Part shown: positions 1 through 8,903 of the stretch, in pieces
Position numbering within the stretch: the first letter of the stretch is position 1
How the letters are laid out: the number at the start of each line of letters is the position of its first letter
Assembly (NCBI GenBank): GCA_023135195.1
Contig: JAGLTQ010000080.1
Location: forward strand, 1 to 56,499
Direction of reading: 5' to 3'
Source of the DNA: Gammaproteobacteria bacterium
Lineage (GTDB): Bacteria > Pseudomonadota > Gammaproteobacteria > UBA6429 > Thiohalophilaceae
DNA length: 56,499 nt
The notes under the pieces: generated by a model
The model's database searches: none
What the model saw: the letters and a program-made list of their open reading frames with translations, nothing else
Told to the model about the DNA's origin: nothing
Program-made: the position numbers and the translations under genes

Positions 1-187
1 AGTAATACTAATAATTCTCATTTGTCACCGACCCCTTTAATTTTCCTTTAATTTTGTTTGATTATCACATGGCGCATGATGAAGAATGGGAGCAAGTGAA
101 ATGGTATTTAGAACAAATATAACAAGAATATTTGAGGTCAGATCACTTGAAATGATACTCAACCAATATCTCAACCAAGGATAAATC

Positions 188-1063
188 ATGGCCGGTGGTC
201 TCTTAGCTCTACTTGATGATGTAGCAATGCTGCTCGATGACGCAGCTGTTATGAGTAAGGTGGCTGCAAAAAAAACGGCCGCTCTATTAGGGGATGATCT
301 CGCGGTTAACGCGGAGAAGGCCACGGGCTTTCATGCATCCAGGGAGCTACCTGTGATTTGGGCGATCACCAAGGGAGCTTTAATCAATAAGATTATTATT
401 TTACCTATAGCTTTTTTGTTAAGTGCCTATGCTTCATGGTTGATTGTTCCTATCCTGCTACTGGGTGGTGCCTACCTGAGTTATGAGGGAACAGAAAAAG
501 TTGTTGAATGGATTACACGCCCTCATATTAACAAACCTGCCGCTAGTGAATCATCAGATAAGAAAAAGATATTACATTCGGAGGCGGTTAAAATAAAGGC
601 TGCGATACGAACAGATTTTATTCTTTCTATTGAGATTATTATTATCACTTTGGACACGGTAATGAGTCAATCTCTTCCTATACAGATAATGGTCGTCAGC
701 TTAATAGCACTACTGGCCGTAGTTGCCGTATATGGTGTGGTGGCACTTCTTGTGCGCATGGATGATGCTGGTTTGCTCTTAATTGAGCGCGCTAAATTGT
801 TGAAAGGCGTTATTGCTAGGGCTTCTCATATTACAGGTGAGCTTTTGATCAACGCGTTGCCAAAAGTGATTCACCTGTTGGGGATCATTGGCACCATTGC
901 AATGCTTCTGGTTGGTGGTGGAATGTTTGTTCACAATATTGATGTCATTCATCACTTCATGTCGACACTACCCACATTAGTTGCGGATCTTATTGTTGGG
1001 CTGGTCATTGGTATGATGTTACTCACATCAATGCGAATAATTAAACTAGCTAAAACTAGTTAA
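188..1063 (+). CDS. DUF808 family (YedI-like) inner-membrane protein
   Basis: The N-terminus reads AGGLLALLDDVAMLLDDAA followed by KTAALLGDDLAVNAE, the signature of the DUF808/YedI family. Several hydrophobic stretches follow (about residues 70-100, 145-190, 225-250 and 262-285), so this is a multi-pass inner-membrane protein. At 291 residues it is close to the family length. The start is supported by AAGGA seven bases upstream of the ATG. The family has no established biochemical function. The gene stands alone, with about 200 bp of AT-rich sequence on each side. Confidence 0.93.
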   Translation: MAGGLLALLDDVAMLLDDAAVMSKVAAKKTAALLGDDLAVNAEKATGFHASRELPVIWAITKGALINKIIILPIAFLLSAYASWLIVPILLLGGAYLSYEGTEKVVEWITRPHINKPAASESSDKKKILHSEAVKIKAAIRTDFILSIEIIIITLDTVMSQSLPIQIMVVSLIALLAVVAVYGVVALLVRMDDAGLLLIERAKLLKGVIARASHITGELLINALPKVIHLLGIIGTIAMLLVGGGMFVHNIDVIHHFMSTLPTLVADLIVGLVIGMMLLTSMRIIKLAKTS

Positions 1064-1262
1064 GTAGTATTTATTAAAGAGTATGAAATATCAGCTAATG
1101 CAATAGAAAATTGAGTTAACATAATTTTATTTTTAGAATTTTTGCTTACTCAATGATTAGTTAAATTTTTTCTAATGCTAACTTTATACTGCTACTTAAG
1201 CTATTGATATTAAAATGCAGAATTGAAACAATAGGTTTATATCATCTTTTGGGCACTAAAAT

Positions 1263-2003
1263 ATGGCCATCTTATGGCAAAAAACAATAAAAAATACCCG
1301 TTATGAAGTCCGTTCCGCAGGTCAAACATGTCGTTTATATACCGATGGTGTGTTCCACAGCCAATTTAATGCTGAGCATGAGGTGACAGGGGGAGTTTGG
1401 GATCTTCTGATGTTGCCAGCCTTTTTTTATCCTGCCGAATCAATTCAACGTGTGCTGGTATTGGGGGTGGGCGGTGGTGCGGTCATTCACTTATTGCAAC
1501 GGTACATTAAACCGACTGAAATAATTGGCATTGAATTAAACCCGGTTCATATCATGTTGGCGAAAAGATACTTTGGAATCACGAATAAGTTAGCCATGTT
1601 GGTACAGGCGGATGCGATAAAGTGGATTGATGAATATTCAGGACCTCCCTTTGATCTTATTATCGATGATTTGTTTGGTGAGCAAGATGGCGAGCCCATT
1701 CGTGTGGCTAAGGCGAACAAAGCCTGGTTTGAAAAGTTAAATTCACATTTAAGCCCGGAAGGTGTTTTGGTGATGAATTTTATTAGTACTAAAGATTTAA
1801 AAAATAGTGCAGGTGTATCGTATAAAAAAATAACAGGTTTATTTAAGTCATCTTTTCAATTTACGTTAACGCACTATGTTAATGCTGTAGGGGCATTCCT
1901 GAAAAAAACGGCAAGCAGTCAAATGTTACGACAGCGTATTAATGACATTGATGAGCTTAAAAAAAGTAGAAAACTGGATTTCCATATTCGTAAATTAAAA
2001 TAA
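1263..2003 (+). CDS. Spermidine synthase-like SAM-dependent enzyme
   Basis: The fold is that of the polyamine aminopropyltransferases. A nucleotide-binding loop LVLGVGGGAV lies at about residues 66-75, an acidic residue after strand 2 is in GIELNP (Glu91), DAIKW lies near 117-121 and FDLIIDDLFGE near 130-140. At 246 residues it is shorter than true SpeE (about 280-290). The catalytic region reads IIDDLFGE rather than the usual D-x-x-D-P pattern, so spermidine synthesis is not assured. Many bacteria carry such SpeE-like proteins of unknown substrate. A small frame-broken membrane gene starts 14 bases downstream and may be co-transcribed. Confidence 0.8.
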   Translation: MAILWQKTIKNTRYEVRSAGQTCRLYTDGVFHSQFNAEHEVTGGVWDLLMLPAFFYPAESIQRVLVLGVGGGAVIHLLQRYIKPTEIIGIELNPVHIMLAKRYFGITNKLAMLVQADAIKWIDEYSGPPFDLIIDDLFGEQDGEPIRVAKANKAWFEKLNSHLSPEGVLVMNFISTKDLKNSAGVSYKKITGLFKSSFQFTLTHYVNAVGAFLKKTASSQMLRQRINDIDELKKSRKLDFHIRKLK

Positions 2004-2017
2004 GAAAGGAATAAGTT

Positions 2018-2229
2018 ATGCGCTATCGAGACAATGGTGATTATCAAAGTTTGGGTGTACCTATTGACGATGGTTTGGTTTTTTTTCGATTATTTTAGGT
2101 TTAGTATTGGCTGTTGTTTTTATCTATTTTGGTTTGCACGTTAAACGTTACTGGATGGTTATTTGGGGAGTAGGTCTTTTGTTAGCCGGGTTATCTTATT
2201 TTGTGATGAGAATGTTGGGGTATTTTTAA
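2018..2229 (+). pseudogene. Small two-helix membrane protein, frame broken at a T8 run
   Basis: An ATG at 2018 has AAGAAAGGA just upstream and opens a frame of 26 codons that stops at 2096-2098. The -1 frame then continues without a stop to TAA at 2227-2229 and encodes two clear hydrophobic helices (IILGLVLAVVFIYFGL and YWMVIWGVGLLLAGLSYF). The switch falls exactly at G-GTT-TTT-TTT-CGA (2079-2089), a run of eight T. Re-reading one T, or a ninth T, gives a continuous 70-residue protein. This may be a frameshift mutation, a sequencing error in the homopolymer, phase variation, or programmed -1 slippage. I do not recognise the family. Confidence 0.55.
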
Positions 2230-2231
2230 AG

Positions 2232-2741
2232 ATGGATTTATATACGCGTATTTTTAGCCAATCCTGCTTTGATGTTAACAAAAAGGTGTTAGAGAAATTT
2301 GAATCATTAACAGATGATGATTTCAAAGAAAAAACACATCTCTTTAATGGTCGGTATGAAAACATTTATCTTGAGATAAAAAAAATACCAGGACTTGAAA
2401 TAATTGTTAATGCTGCGCTGGAAAATTCTGCAAAAATATTAAATATTAAAAAAGAAAAACTGGTGTCAGGTTTTTGGTTAAACTCCATGGCGGCAGGAGA
2501 TGTCACAACGGCGCATACACATGATGATGATGATGAATTGTTGTCTTGTGTTTATTATATAAGAGTACCTGAAAACTCAGGGAATTTAATAATTACTGCT
2601 GACAATGAGAAAACGACTATAAAACCGGAAGAAGGCATGTTTGTTTTTTTCTCACCAGATACTTTGCATGAAGTTTCAAAAAACAAGAGTACTGAGTCAC
2701 GGCTATCAATCGCTTTTAACTTTGGTTTAGTGAGAACCTGA
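2232..2741 (+). CDS. Putative 2OG-Fe(II) oxygenase
   Basis: From the ATG at 2232 the product is 169 residues. It carries H95-T-H97-D98, followed by CVYYIRVPENSGNL, then EEGMFVFFSPDTLHEV (His146) and RLSIAFNF (Arg157). That order (HxHD, distal His, then Arg in a cupin-like strand pattern) matches the small putative 2OG-Fe(II) oxygenases of the TIGR02466/PF13759 type. Those enzymes use 2-oxoglutarate and iron to hydroxylate mostly unknown substrates. A longer frame from 2163 would overlap the preceding membrane protein, and the 2232 start directly follows that gene's stop. The 3' end overlaps the convergent PAS gene by 15 bp. Confidence 0.72.
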   Translation: MDLYTRIFSQSCFDVNKKVLEKFESLTDDDFKEKTHLFNGRYENIYLEIKKIPGLEIIVNAALENSAKILNIKKEKLVSGFWLNSMAAGDVTTAHTHDDDDELLSCVYYIRVPENSGNLIITADNEKTTIKPEEGMFVFFSPDTLHEVSKNKSTESRLSIAFNFGLVRT

Positions 2742-3275
2742 GTTTTTATTCTGAAGTTCACTGAATAAGGAATCATTACATTCTTCACAAATCCCATGTG
2801 AAAAGTTAGCTCCGGTATGTTTTTGTAAATAGGCCTCAAAGGTTATCCATCGACCATCTTCTTCATGTATTTTTCTACAGTAAGAGCAGATGCTAACAAT
2901 GCCTTTTTTTAAGCCTGGTAATTTAGTGATATCATGAAACTCTTCGATCACATAATTGACATCACCGTTGTCATCAAATACAGGTGTGGTAGTAACTTCC
3001 TCAACAATGGCATGATCTTCAATCCAAACATGATGAACCGCTGAAGCTGTTTTTCTTGTTTTAAAACTTTCAGTTACAGGGCAAGAGCCTTCAGTTTTTA
3101 TATTACAGTTTTCAGTAAAATTATAGGCTCCCGTATAGCATTTCAGTGGACTGAGATTAAGGTTTTTTTTATTACTTCTCTGTTTAAATGCGTCATTTGA
3201 TTCAATAATATTCATGTTCTTATCAATTACTGCAACGGCGGTTTGGATATGATCAATAAGTTTAAAATCTTTCAT
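2727..3275 (-). CDS. PAS-domain protein with Cys-rich insert and C-terminal CxxC pair
   Basis: The ATG at 3275-3273 is preceded by AAAGGAGA at good spacing, which favours it over an ATG 27 bases upstream, and gives 182 residues. Residues about 5-120 form a PAS fold (TAVAVIDKNMNIIESNDAF, then DDNGDVNYVIEEFHDIT). Three cysteines sit within it (46, 57, 65), in a C...C...CPV pattern seen in PAS domains of anaerobe-type sensors. The tail has C130-x2-C133 and C163-x2-C166, likely a metal-binding knuckle. There is no output domain, so it may signal by protein contact. A perfect FNR-type box lies about 120 bp upstream, which suggests oxygen-dependent expression. Confidence 0.8.
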   Translation of the reverse strand: MKDFKLIDHIQTAVAVIDKNMNIIESNDAFKQRSNKKNLNLSPLKCYTGAYNFTENCNIKTEGSCPVTESFKTRKTASAVHHVWIEDHAIVEEVTTTPVFDDNGDVNYVIEEFHDITKLPGLKKGIVSICSYCRKIHEEDGRWITFEAYLQKHTGANFSHGICEECNDSLFSELQNKNSGSH

Positions 3276-3390
3276 GGCTCTCTCCTTTGGGGATAAGGAC
3301 ATTCCGATTTATTAGTCATTGAATTATTATTTACACACTAGCCCCTTTCTAAAGTTATTACAGCAGTAAATGGGGGTAAATAAGAATTTG

Positions 3391-3404
3391 TTGATCCAGA
3401 TCAA
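3391..3404 (-). promoter_or_regulatory. FNR/ANR-type box TTGATCCAGATCAA
   Basis: The site matches the FNR-family consensus TTGAT-N4-ATCAA at all ten specified positions and is palindromic. It lies between greB, which ends at 3464, and the start of the minus-strand PAS gene at 3275, so the PAS gene is the only sensible target. I could not place a convincing -10 element at the classical class II distance. Its function is inferred. Confidence 0.6.
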
Positions 3405-3463
3405 ATTATGCTGTGCGGGACGGCATAATTAGTCGAATAACAGGTGAAAAATTAAATAAAATT

Positions 3464-3961
3464 TTATTGATTGTAGCTAATATGACTAATATAAAAGTTT
3501 TCAGTGCCATTTGGGGTTTCAACTTTCACCTCATCTTCGAGATGTTTTTTGAGTAAGGCTTTTGCCACGGGAGAATCCATGCTGATCCAGCCTTTCTTGG
3601 GATCAAACTCATCAGGTCCAACGATACGATAGGTTTTCTCTTCACCCTTATCATCTTCCAGTGTAACCCATGCGGCAAAAAATACTTGCTGTGGATTGCT
3701 GGGTAGATTATCGACGATTTTTAAATCGGGTAAACGTCTTTGTAAATAACGAATTCGGTAATCAATTTCACGCAGCTCTTTTTTACGATAAATATATTCA
3801 GCGTTTTCTGAGCGATCACCCTCGGCTGCTGCTTCAGCCAAAATTTTCACCACATAAGCGCGGCGTTTCCATTTTAATTTAAGTTCTGCATCGAGTTTGG
3901 CATAGCCATCGGCTGTAATATAAGGCGAACTTTTTGGTTGAGGTGGTCGATAACGTCCCAT
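3464..3961 (-). CDS. greB: Transcription elongation factor GreB
   Basis: GreB rescues backtracked RNA polymerase by stimulating transcript cleavage through the secondary channel. The 165-residue product has the N-terminal coiled coil (about 18-85), with the catalytic tip EGDRSENAEY at 47-56, and the C-terminal FKBP-like domain ending in VETPNGTENFYI. The opening MGRYRPPQPKSSPYIT and the length fit GreB rather than GreA. It follows the lipoprotein gene on the same strand by 6 bp, so the two are probably co-transcribed. Confidence 0.95.
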   Translation of the reverse strand: MGRYRPPQPKSSPYITADGYAKLDAELKLKWKRRAYVVKILAEAAAEGDRSENAEYIYRKKELREIDYRIRYLQRRLPDLKIVDNLPSNPQQVFFAAWVTLEDDKGEEKTYRIVGPDEFDPKKGWISMDSPVAKALLKKHLEDEVKVETPNGTENFYISHISYNQ

Positions 3962-3967
3962 AGAAAT

Positions 3968-4192
3968 TTAATTATTTTCATCCATTGTTTCTTGTTGTTG
4001 ATTAAGACTTTCCTGCATTTTTTTCGCCATGTCTTTGGTGGATTGCAAAGTATCGGTTTGTGTTTTCCAAACATGGTCACCTTTAGCATTGTCTTTTGAT
4101 GTGGTTTCATCCGGGTTATCGCCGCAAGCGACCATTACTGAAGCCAGTGATGAGATAAATCCCACTAAAATAATTTTTTTTAAATTGTTCAT
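3968..4192 (-). CDS. Small lipoprotein, function unknown
   Basis: The 74-residue product begins MNNLKK, followed by a hydrophobic stretch ending in SVMVAC, a lipobox with Cys23 as the predicted acylated residue. The mature part is hydrophilic and Gln/Asp/Glu rich (QSTKDMAKKMQESLNQQQE), probably helical. It would be anchored in a membrane facing the periplasm. No family was recognised. It sits directly upstream of greB. Confidence 0.75.
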   Translation of the reverse strand: MNNLKKIILVGFISSLASVMVACGDNPDETTSKDNAKGDHVWKTQTDTLQSTKDMAKKMQESLNQQQETMDENN

Positions 4193-4326
4193 TTTTGCCT
4201 CACTTATTTATTTATAAAGATGATTTTAATGTACCACGATATCGCAGAATCTGATGAAAATGAAAGTATTTATTGCATTAAATATAGTAGACTAGCGGCT
4301 CTTTAAATTCCGGGTAAAATCTTCTC

Positions 4327-6201
4327 ATGGCGTTAATTAAACTAGAATCTGCCTGTTTGGCCTATGGCCACGTTCCCTTATTAGATAAGGTCGATTTACA
4401 GATTGATGCTGGCGAACGTGTCTGCCTGGTTGGTCGTAATGGCGCAGGTAAGTCCACCTTAATGCGGGTCATGGAAGGCGCAGCAGAGCTAGATGAGGGT
4501 GGCTTGTGGAAAAAGCCTGATTTACGTGTTGGCATTCTTGCCCAGGAAGTCCCGCAACTTGATGAATTAACCGTTTACGATGTCGTTGCGGGTGGTTTAG
4601 ATCATATTGGCGAAGTGATAGCTGAATATCATCATGTTTTACATGAAATGGAAACGAATTTTTCCGATGCCATTAATAATAAACTTGCACGTTTACAAGA
4701 TGAAATTGATTCCAATGATGGTTGGAATCTAGAGCAACGTATTACCACGGTCATAACAAAACTTGAGTTACCGGAAGATGCGTTAATGGGGTCGTTGTCA
4801 GGTGGTTATAAACGTCGCGTAATGTTGGCGCGCGCTTTAGTGCTGGATCCAGAACTTATTTTACTCGATGAACCTACCAATCATCTTGATGTTGAAGCAA
4901 TCCAATGGATGGAAGACTTTTTATTAGGGTTTAATGGTGCCGTTTTATTCATTACCCATGATCGAACCTTCCTGCGCCATCTGGCCACTCGAATTGTGGA
5001 GCTTGATCGTGGAAAAATCACCTCATGGCCAGGGAATTACGATACCTATATTAAAAACAAAGAAGAACGTGCCGTTATCGAAGAGCAACAAAATGCTTTA
5101 TTCGACAAAAAACTTGCACAAGAAGAAGTCTGGATTCGTCAGGGTATTAAGGCTCGCCGTACCCGTAACGAAGGCCGTGTTCGCGCTCTGGAACAATTAC
5201 GCAGAGAACGCTCATCGCGTTTAAATAAAGTCGGTAATGTGAACTTACAAGTTGAAAGTGGCGAGGCATCCGGCAAGATAGTCATTGAGGTTGAAGGTAT
5301 TTCTAAATCTTTTGCTGATAAAACTATTGTTAAGTCGCTCAGCACGAAAATCATGCGAGGCGATCGCATCGGTATTTTAGGGCCAAATGGCGTTGGTAAA
5401 AGTACACTACTGAAAATGTTACTGGGTGAGTTAGAACCCGATACTGGAACAGTAAGTTTAGGAACAAAATTGTCGGTTGCCTATTTTGATCAACAACGTG
5501 CGGTTCTCGACCTTGAAAAAACCGTAGCGGATAATCTTAACTTTGGCAGTGACACCATTACGATTAATGGCCGTTCTCGTCATGTTATGAGTTACCTGCA
5601 GGATTTTCTTTTTCCTCCGGCACGTGTACGTTCACCGGTGAAATCATTATCTGGTGGTGAACGTAATCGTTTGTTACTTGCACGTTTGTTTATTCAGCCC
5701 GCTAATTTATTAGTGTTAGATGAACCGACTAATGATCTTGATGTAGAAACACTGGAATTACTGGAAGAGTTGCTTTGCAACTACGATGGTACGTTAATCC
5801 TGGTAAGTCATGATCGTACTTTCCTGGATAACGTGGTTACCAGTACGCTTGCTTTTGAAGGCGATGGTCAGGTTAATGAATATGTTGGTGGATATGAAGA
5901 TTGGTTAAGACAATCACGGCAAGTCGATACATCTACAACGGCCAGAAAAACCGGTAAAAAAGAAGCAAAACAAGAAAAAAAGAAAAGCAAGTTAAGCTAT
6001 AAGGATCAATTTGAACTGGACACCCTTCCGCAAAATATTGAAAAGTTAGAAACTGAACAAGAACAAATCCAAAACAAAATTGCGGAACCTGGTTTTTATC
6101 AACAAGAAAAGAAAGATATTGATAAAGTATTAACACGCTTGAGTGAGTTAAAAAAAGAACTTGAAACAACCTATGCACGTTGGGAAGAGTTGAGTGATTA
6201 G
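4327..6201 (+). CDS. uup: ABC-F family ATPase Uup
   Basis: This is a soluble ABC-F protein with two nucleotide-binding domains and no membrane segment. The first has Walker A GRNGAGKST (36-44), signature LSGGYKRR (near 157) and Walker B LILLDEPTNHLD. The second has GPNGVGKS (352-359), LSGGERNR (near 441) and LLVLDEPTNDLD. The C-terminal 80 residues are a Lys/Glu-rich coiled coil (from about 545), the DNA-binding tail that distinguishes Uup from other ABC-F members. Uup affects ribosome function and precise excision of transposons in E. coli. The 624-residue length is normal. Confidence 0.93.
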   Translation: MALIKLESACLAYGHVPLLDKVDLQIDAGERVCLVGRNGAGKSTLMRVMEGAAELDEGGLWKKPDLRVGILAQEVPQLDELTVYDVVAGGLDHIGEVIAEYHHVLHEMETNFSDAINNKLARLQDEIDSNDGWNLEQRITTVITKLELPEDALMGSLSGGYKRRVMLARALVLDPELILLDEPTNHLDVEAIQWMEDFLLGFNGAVLFITHDRTFLRHLATRIVELDRGKITSWPGNYDTYIKNKEERAVIEEQQNALFDKKLAQEEVWIRQGIKARRTRNEGRVRALEQLRRERSSRLNKVGNVNLQVESGEASGKIVIEVEGISKSFADKTIVKSLSTKIMRGDRIGILGPNGVGKSTLLKMLLGELEPDTGTVSLGTKLSVAYFDQQRAVLDLEKTVADNLNFGSDTITINGRSRHVMSYLQDFLFPPARVRSPVKSLSGGERNRLLLARLFIQPANLLVLDEPTNDLDVETLELLEELLCNYDGTLILVSHDRTFLDNVVTSTLAFEGDGQVNEYVGGYEDWLRQSRQVDTSTTARKTGKKEAKQEKKKSKLSYKDQFELDTLPQNIEKLETEQEQIQNKIAEPGFYQQEKKDIDKVLTRLSELKKELETTYARWEELSD

Positions 6202-6240
6202 GTTTATTTAAAATATCTCGATATTGAGAAGGGACTAAAT

Positions 6241-6466
6241 TGTAGGTTGGCTTAAGCGTAGTGATGCCAACAGTTTAAAATGTTGGCTTCGTCGCCTTGC
6301 TCCTTAAGCCAACCTACGTAATATGAATATGAGATGTTTCTCTATGGCAGACCGTTGTAGGTTGGCTTAAGCGCAGTGAAGCTAACATTTTAAGCTGTTG
6401 GCTTCGTCGCCTTGCTCCTTAAGTCCACCTACCTAATATTAAAATGAGATGTTTCGTTGCGGCCTA
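6241..6466. repeat. Tandem pair of about 77-bp palindromic elements
   Basis: Copy 1 (6241-6317) starts TGTAGGTTGGCTTAAGCG and ends CTTAAGCCAACCTACG. Copy 2 (6356-6432) is almost the same. Each is an imperfect hairpin with a loop around TTAAA and AACAT/TGTTGGCTTCGTCG. The 38 bp after copy 1 (TAATATGAATATGAGATGTTTC) recur after copy 2, so a unit of about 114 bp is duplicated in tandem. Related or half copies lie at 28254-28332 and 53193-53308. This fills most of the 377-bp gap between uup and tex. The remainder, 6467-6578, holds only AT-rich leader sequence. Confidence 0.85.
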
Positions 6467-6578
6467 AATCACAATTAATAAAAATACAAGTCTGGTTTTG
6501 AACTAAGCTTTTGATAAAATCAGGCCATATCGTTTTTATACCTATTAATTTCACAACAAATAAAAGTATCTATTACCC

Positions 6579-8903
6579 ATGAACATAGAACAAACTATCG
6601 CCACCGAGCTTGGTGTTAAACTTGCTCAAGTTGAAGCAACCATTACACTTTTAGACGAAGGTTCAACCGTCCCTTTCATTTCTCGTTACCGTAAAGAAGT
6701 TACCGGTAGTTTAGATGACACCCAGTTGCGTACTCTTGAAGAGCGTTTAAATTATTTGCGTGAACTTGAAGATCGCCGAGCCACAGTTTTAAAAACCATT
6801 GAAGAGCAAGGTAAGTTAAGCGATGACCTTAAAAAATCTATATTAACGGCAGACACAAAAACACGTTTAGAAGATCTCTATGCACCATACAAACCAAAAC
6901 GTCGCACTAAAGCACAAATCGCACGTGAAGCAGGTATTGAACCTTTATTGGAATCTCTATTAAAAGATTTTTCACTTACACCTGAAGATGAAGCCAGTAA
7001 TTACATAAATGCAGATGCTGGTTTTGCAGATAGCGAAGCAGTGTTAGAAGGCGCGCGACAAATTTTTATGGAACGTGCTTCTGAAGATGCTGATCTGGTC
7101 GGAGAGTTACGTGATACCTGTTGGAATAAAGGTGAACTTACCGCTACGTTGATCGCTGGCCAGGAAAATAACGGTGCAAAATTTAAAGATTATTTTGAAT
7201 TCTCCGAAGGCATTAATAAAGTTCCTTCGCATCGTGCACTCGCATTATTTCGCGGTCGTAACGAAGGCATCTTACGCATTAAATTATCAATTCCTATGCA
7301 AGACGATCTTGAGTCACCATTAGATATGGGCTTGTGTGACAGTATTGTTGCCTCGCATTATGGGCTCGCTAATAAAGAACGTGCGGCGGATAAGTGGTTG
7401 TTAGAAAGTGCACGTTGGGCATGGCGTGTAAAAATTTCGATGCAGCTCGAATCTGAGTTAAATTTACGTTTACGTCAAGCTGCAGAAGAAGAAGCGATTC
7501 GCGTCTTTGGTGAGAATATGCGTGACTTATTACTGGCAGCACCTGCTGGTGCACGTACCACGTTAGGTTTAGATCCCGGTTTACGTACAGGTGTTAAAGT
7601 TGTGGTGGTTGATGCAATTGGTAAGTTAGTGGATACCGCTGTTATCTATCCTCATGTGCCTAAAAATCAATGGGATCAATCTATTCATGTGCTAGCTGAT
7701 CTTGCTAAAAAACATAAGGTCGAATTAGTTGCTATTGGTAATGGAACCGCTTCGCGTGAAACAGATAAGTTAACCAATGAATTAATGAAAAAACATCCAG
7801 AGCTAAAACTCACCAGTTTAGTAGTGAGTGAGGCGGGTGCATCCGTTTACTCTGCTTCTGAATTAGCAGCAAAAGAATTTCCAGATTTAGATGTAACATT
7901 CCGTGGCTCAGTTTCGATTGCGCGTCGATTACAAGATCCCTTAGCCGAGTTGGTAAAGATTGATCCTAAGGCAATTGGTGTTGGACAATATCAGCATGAT
8001 GTTAACCAACATCGTCTGGCACGCAAGTTAGAAGCCGTAGTTGAAGATTGTGTAAACGCGGTTGGCGTTGAAGTAAATATGGCCTCAGCACCTTTATTAC
8101 AACGTGTTGCCGGTTTAAGTGAAAGCATGGCTGAGAATATTGTTTCATATCGCGAACAAAATGGTGCATTTAAAAATCGTCAGGAAATATTAAACGTTTC
8201 ACGCTTAGGGCCTAAAGTCTTTGAGCAAGCAGCAGGTTTTTTGAAAATATCCAATGGCGATAATCCCCTTGATGCTTCATCTGTTCATCCAGAAGCTTAT
8301 CCTGTTGTAAAAAATATTTTAGAAAAAAATAATCGTGATATGAACAAGGTTATTGGTGATCGTTCATTTTTATCATCACTTGCAGCAAATGATTATGCAA
8401 TGGAAGGATTTGGTGAGCCGACTGTTCGAGACATTATTAAAGAATTAGAAAAACCGGGACGTGATCCTCGCCCGGAATTTAAAACAGCAAGTTTTAAAGA
8501 TGGCGTCGAAAAAGTTAGCGATCTTAAAGAAGGTATGATTCTCGAAGGTGTTATTACTAATGTAACCAACTTTGGTGCCTTTGTAGATATTGGAGTACAT
8601 CAAGATGGTCTTGTACATATTTCAGTGATTGCTGATAAGTTTGTAAAAGATCCTCATGAAGTTGTTAAGACAGGGGAAGTGGTAAAAGTAAAAGTAATGG
8701 ATATTGATATTAAACGTAATCGAATTTCTTTATCAATGCGTTTGACTGATGAAGTAGAACGAAAATCAGCTAAGCCAAAAGATGGTGCTGCCATTAATAA
8801 ATCTCAAGTTAATAAGGCTCGTCAACCTAAAAGCCGTCAAACAAAAAAGACTGCCTCGGGTACTGGAACAATGGCTCAAGCCTTCGCAAACTTAAAAAAG
8901 TAA
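6579..8903 (+). CDS. tex: RNA-binding transcription accessory protein Tex
   Basis: This is a full-length Tex/YhgF (774 residues). It has the N-terminal helical region with STVPFISRYRKEVTG, a YqgF/RNase H-like core from about residue 327 (LGLDPGLRTG), helix-hairpin-helix repeats (near 490-560, SMAENIVSYREQNG) and an S1 domain at about 652-725 (GVITNVTNFGAFVDIGVHQDGLVHIS). A basic Lys/Arg tail follows. Tex binds single-stranded RNA, and in pathogens it affects expression of virulence genes and stress survival. It is transcribed alone. Confidence 0.95.
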   Translation: MNIEQTIATELGVKLAQVEATITLLDEGSTVPFISRYRKEVTGSLDDTQLRTLEERLNYLRELEDRRATVLKTIEEQGKLSDDLKKSILTADTKTRLEDLYAPYKPKRRTKAQIAREAGIEPLLESLLKDFSLTPEDEASNYINADAGFADSEAVLEGARQIFMERASEDADLVGELRDTCWNKGELTATLIAGQENNGAKFKDYFEFSEGINKVPSHRALALFRGRNEGILRIKLSIPMQDDLESPLDMGLCDSIVASHYGLANKERAADKWLLESARWAWRVKISMQLESELNLRLRQAAEEEAIRVFGENMRDLLLAAPAGARTTLGLDPGLRTGVKVVVVDAIGKLVDTAVIYPHVPKNQWDQSIHVLADLAKKHKVELVAIGNGTASRETDKLTNELMKKHPELKLTSLVVSEAGASVYSASELAAKEFPDLDVTFRGSVSIARRLQDPLAELVKIDPKAIGVGQYQHDVNQHRLARKLEAVVEDCVNAVGVEVNMASAPLLQRVAGLSESMAENIVSYREQNGAFKNRQEILNVSRLGPKVFEQAAGFLKISNGDNPLDASSVHPEAYPVVKNILEKNNRDMNKVIGDRSFLSSLAANDYAMEGFGEPTVRDIIKELEKPGRDPRPEFKTASFKDGVEKVSDLKEGMILEGVITNVTNFGAFVDIGVHQDGLVHISVIADKFVKDPHEVVKTGEVVKVKVMDIDIKRNRISLSMRLTDEVERKSAKPKDGAAINKSQVNKARQPKSRQTKKTASGTGTMAQAFANLKK

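Noticed and set aside
37..324. 95-residue minus-strand ORF at the left edge
   Set aside because: It overlaps the start of the DUF808 gene in another frame, has low-complexity Ser-rich sequence and no ribosome-binding site.
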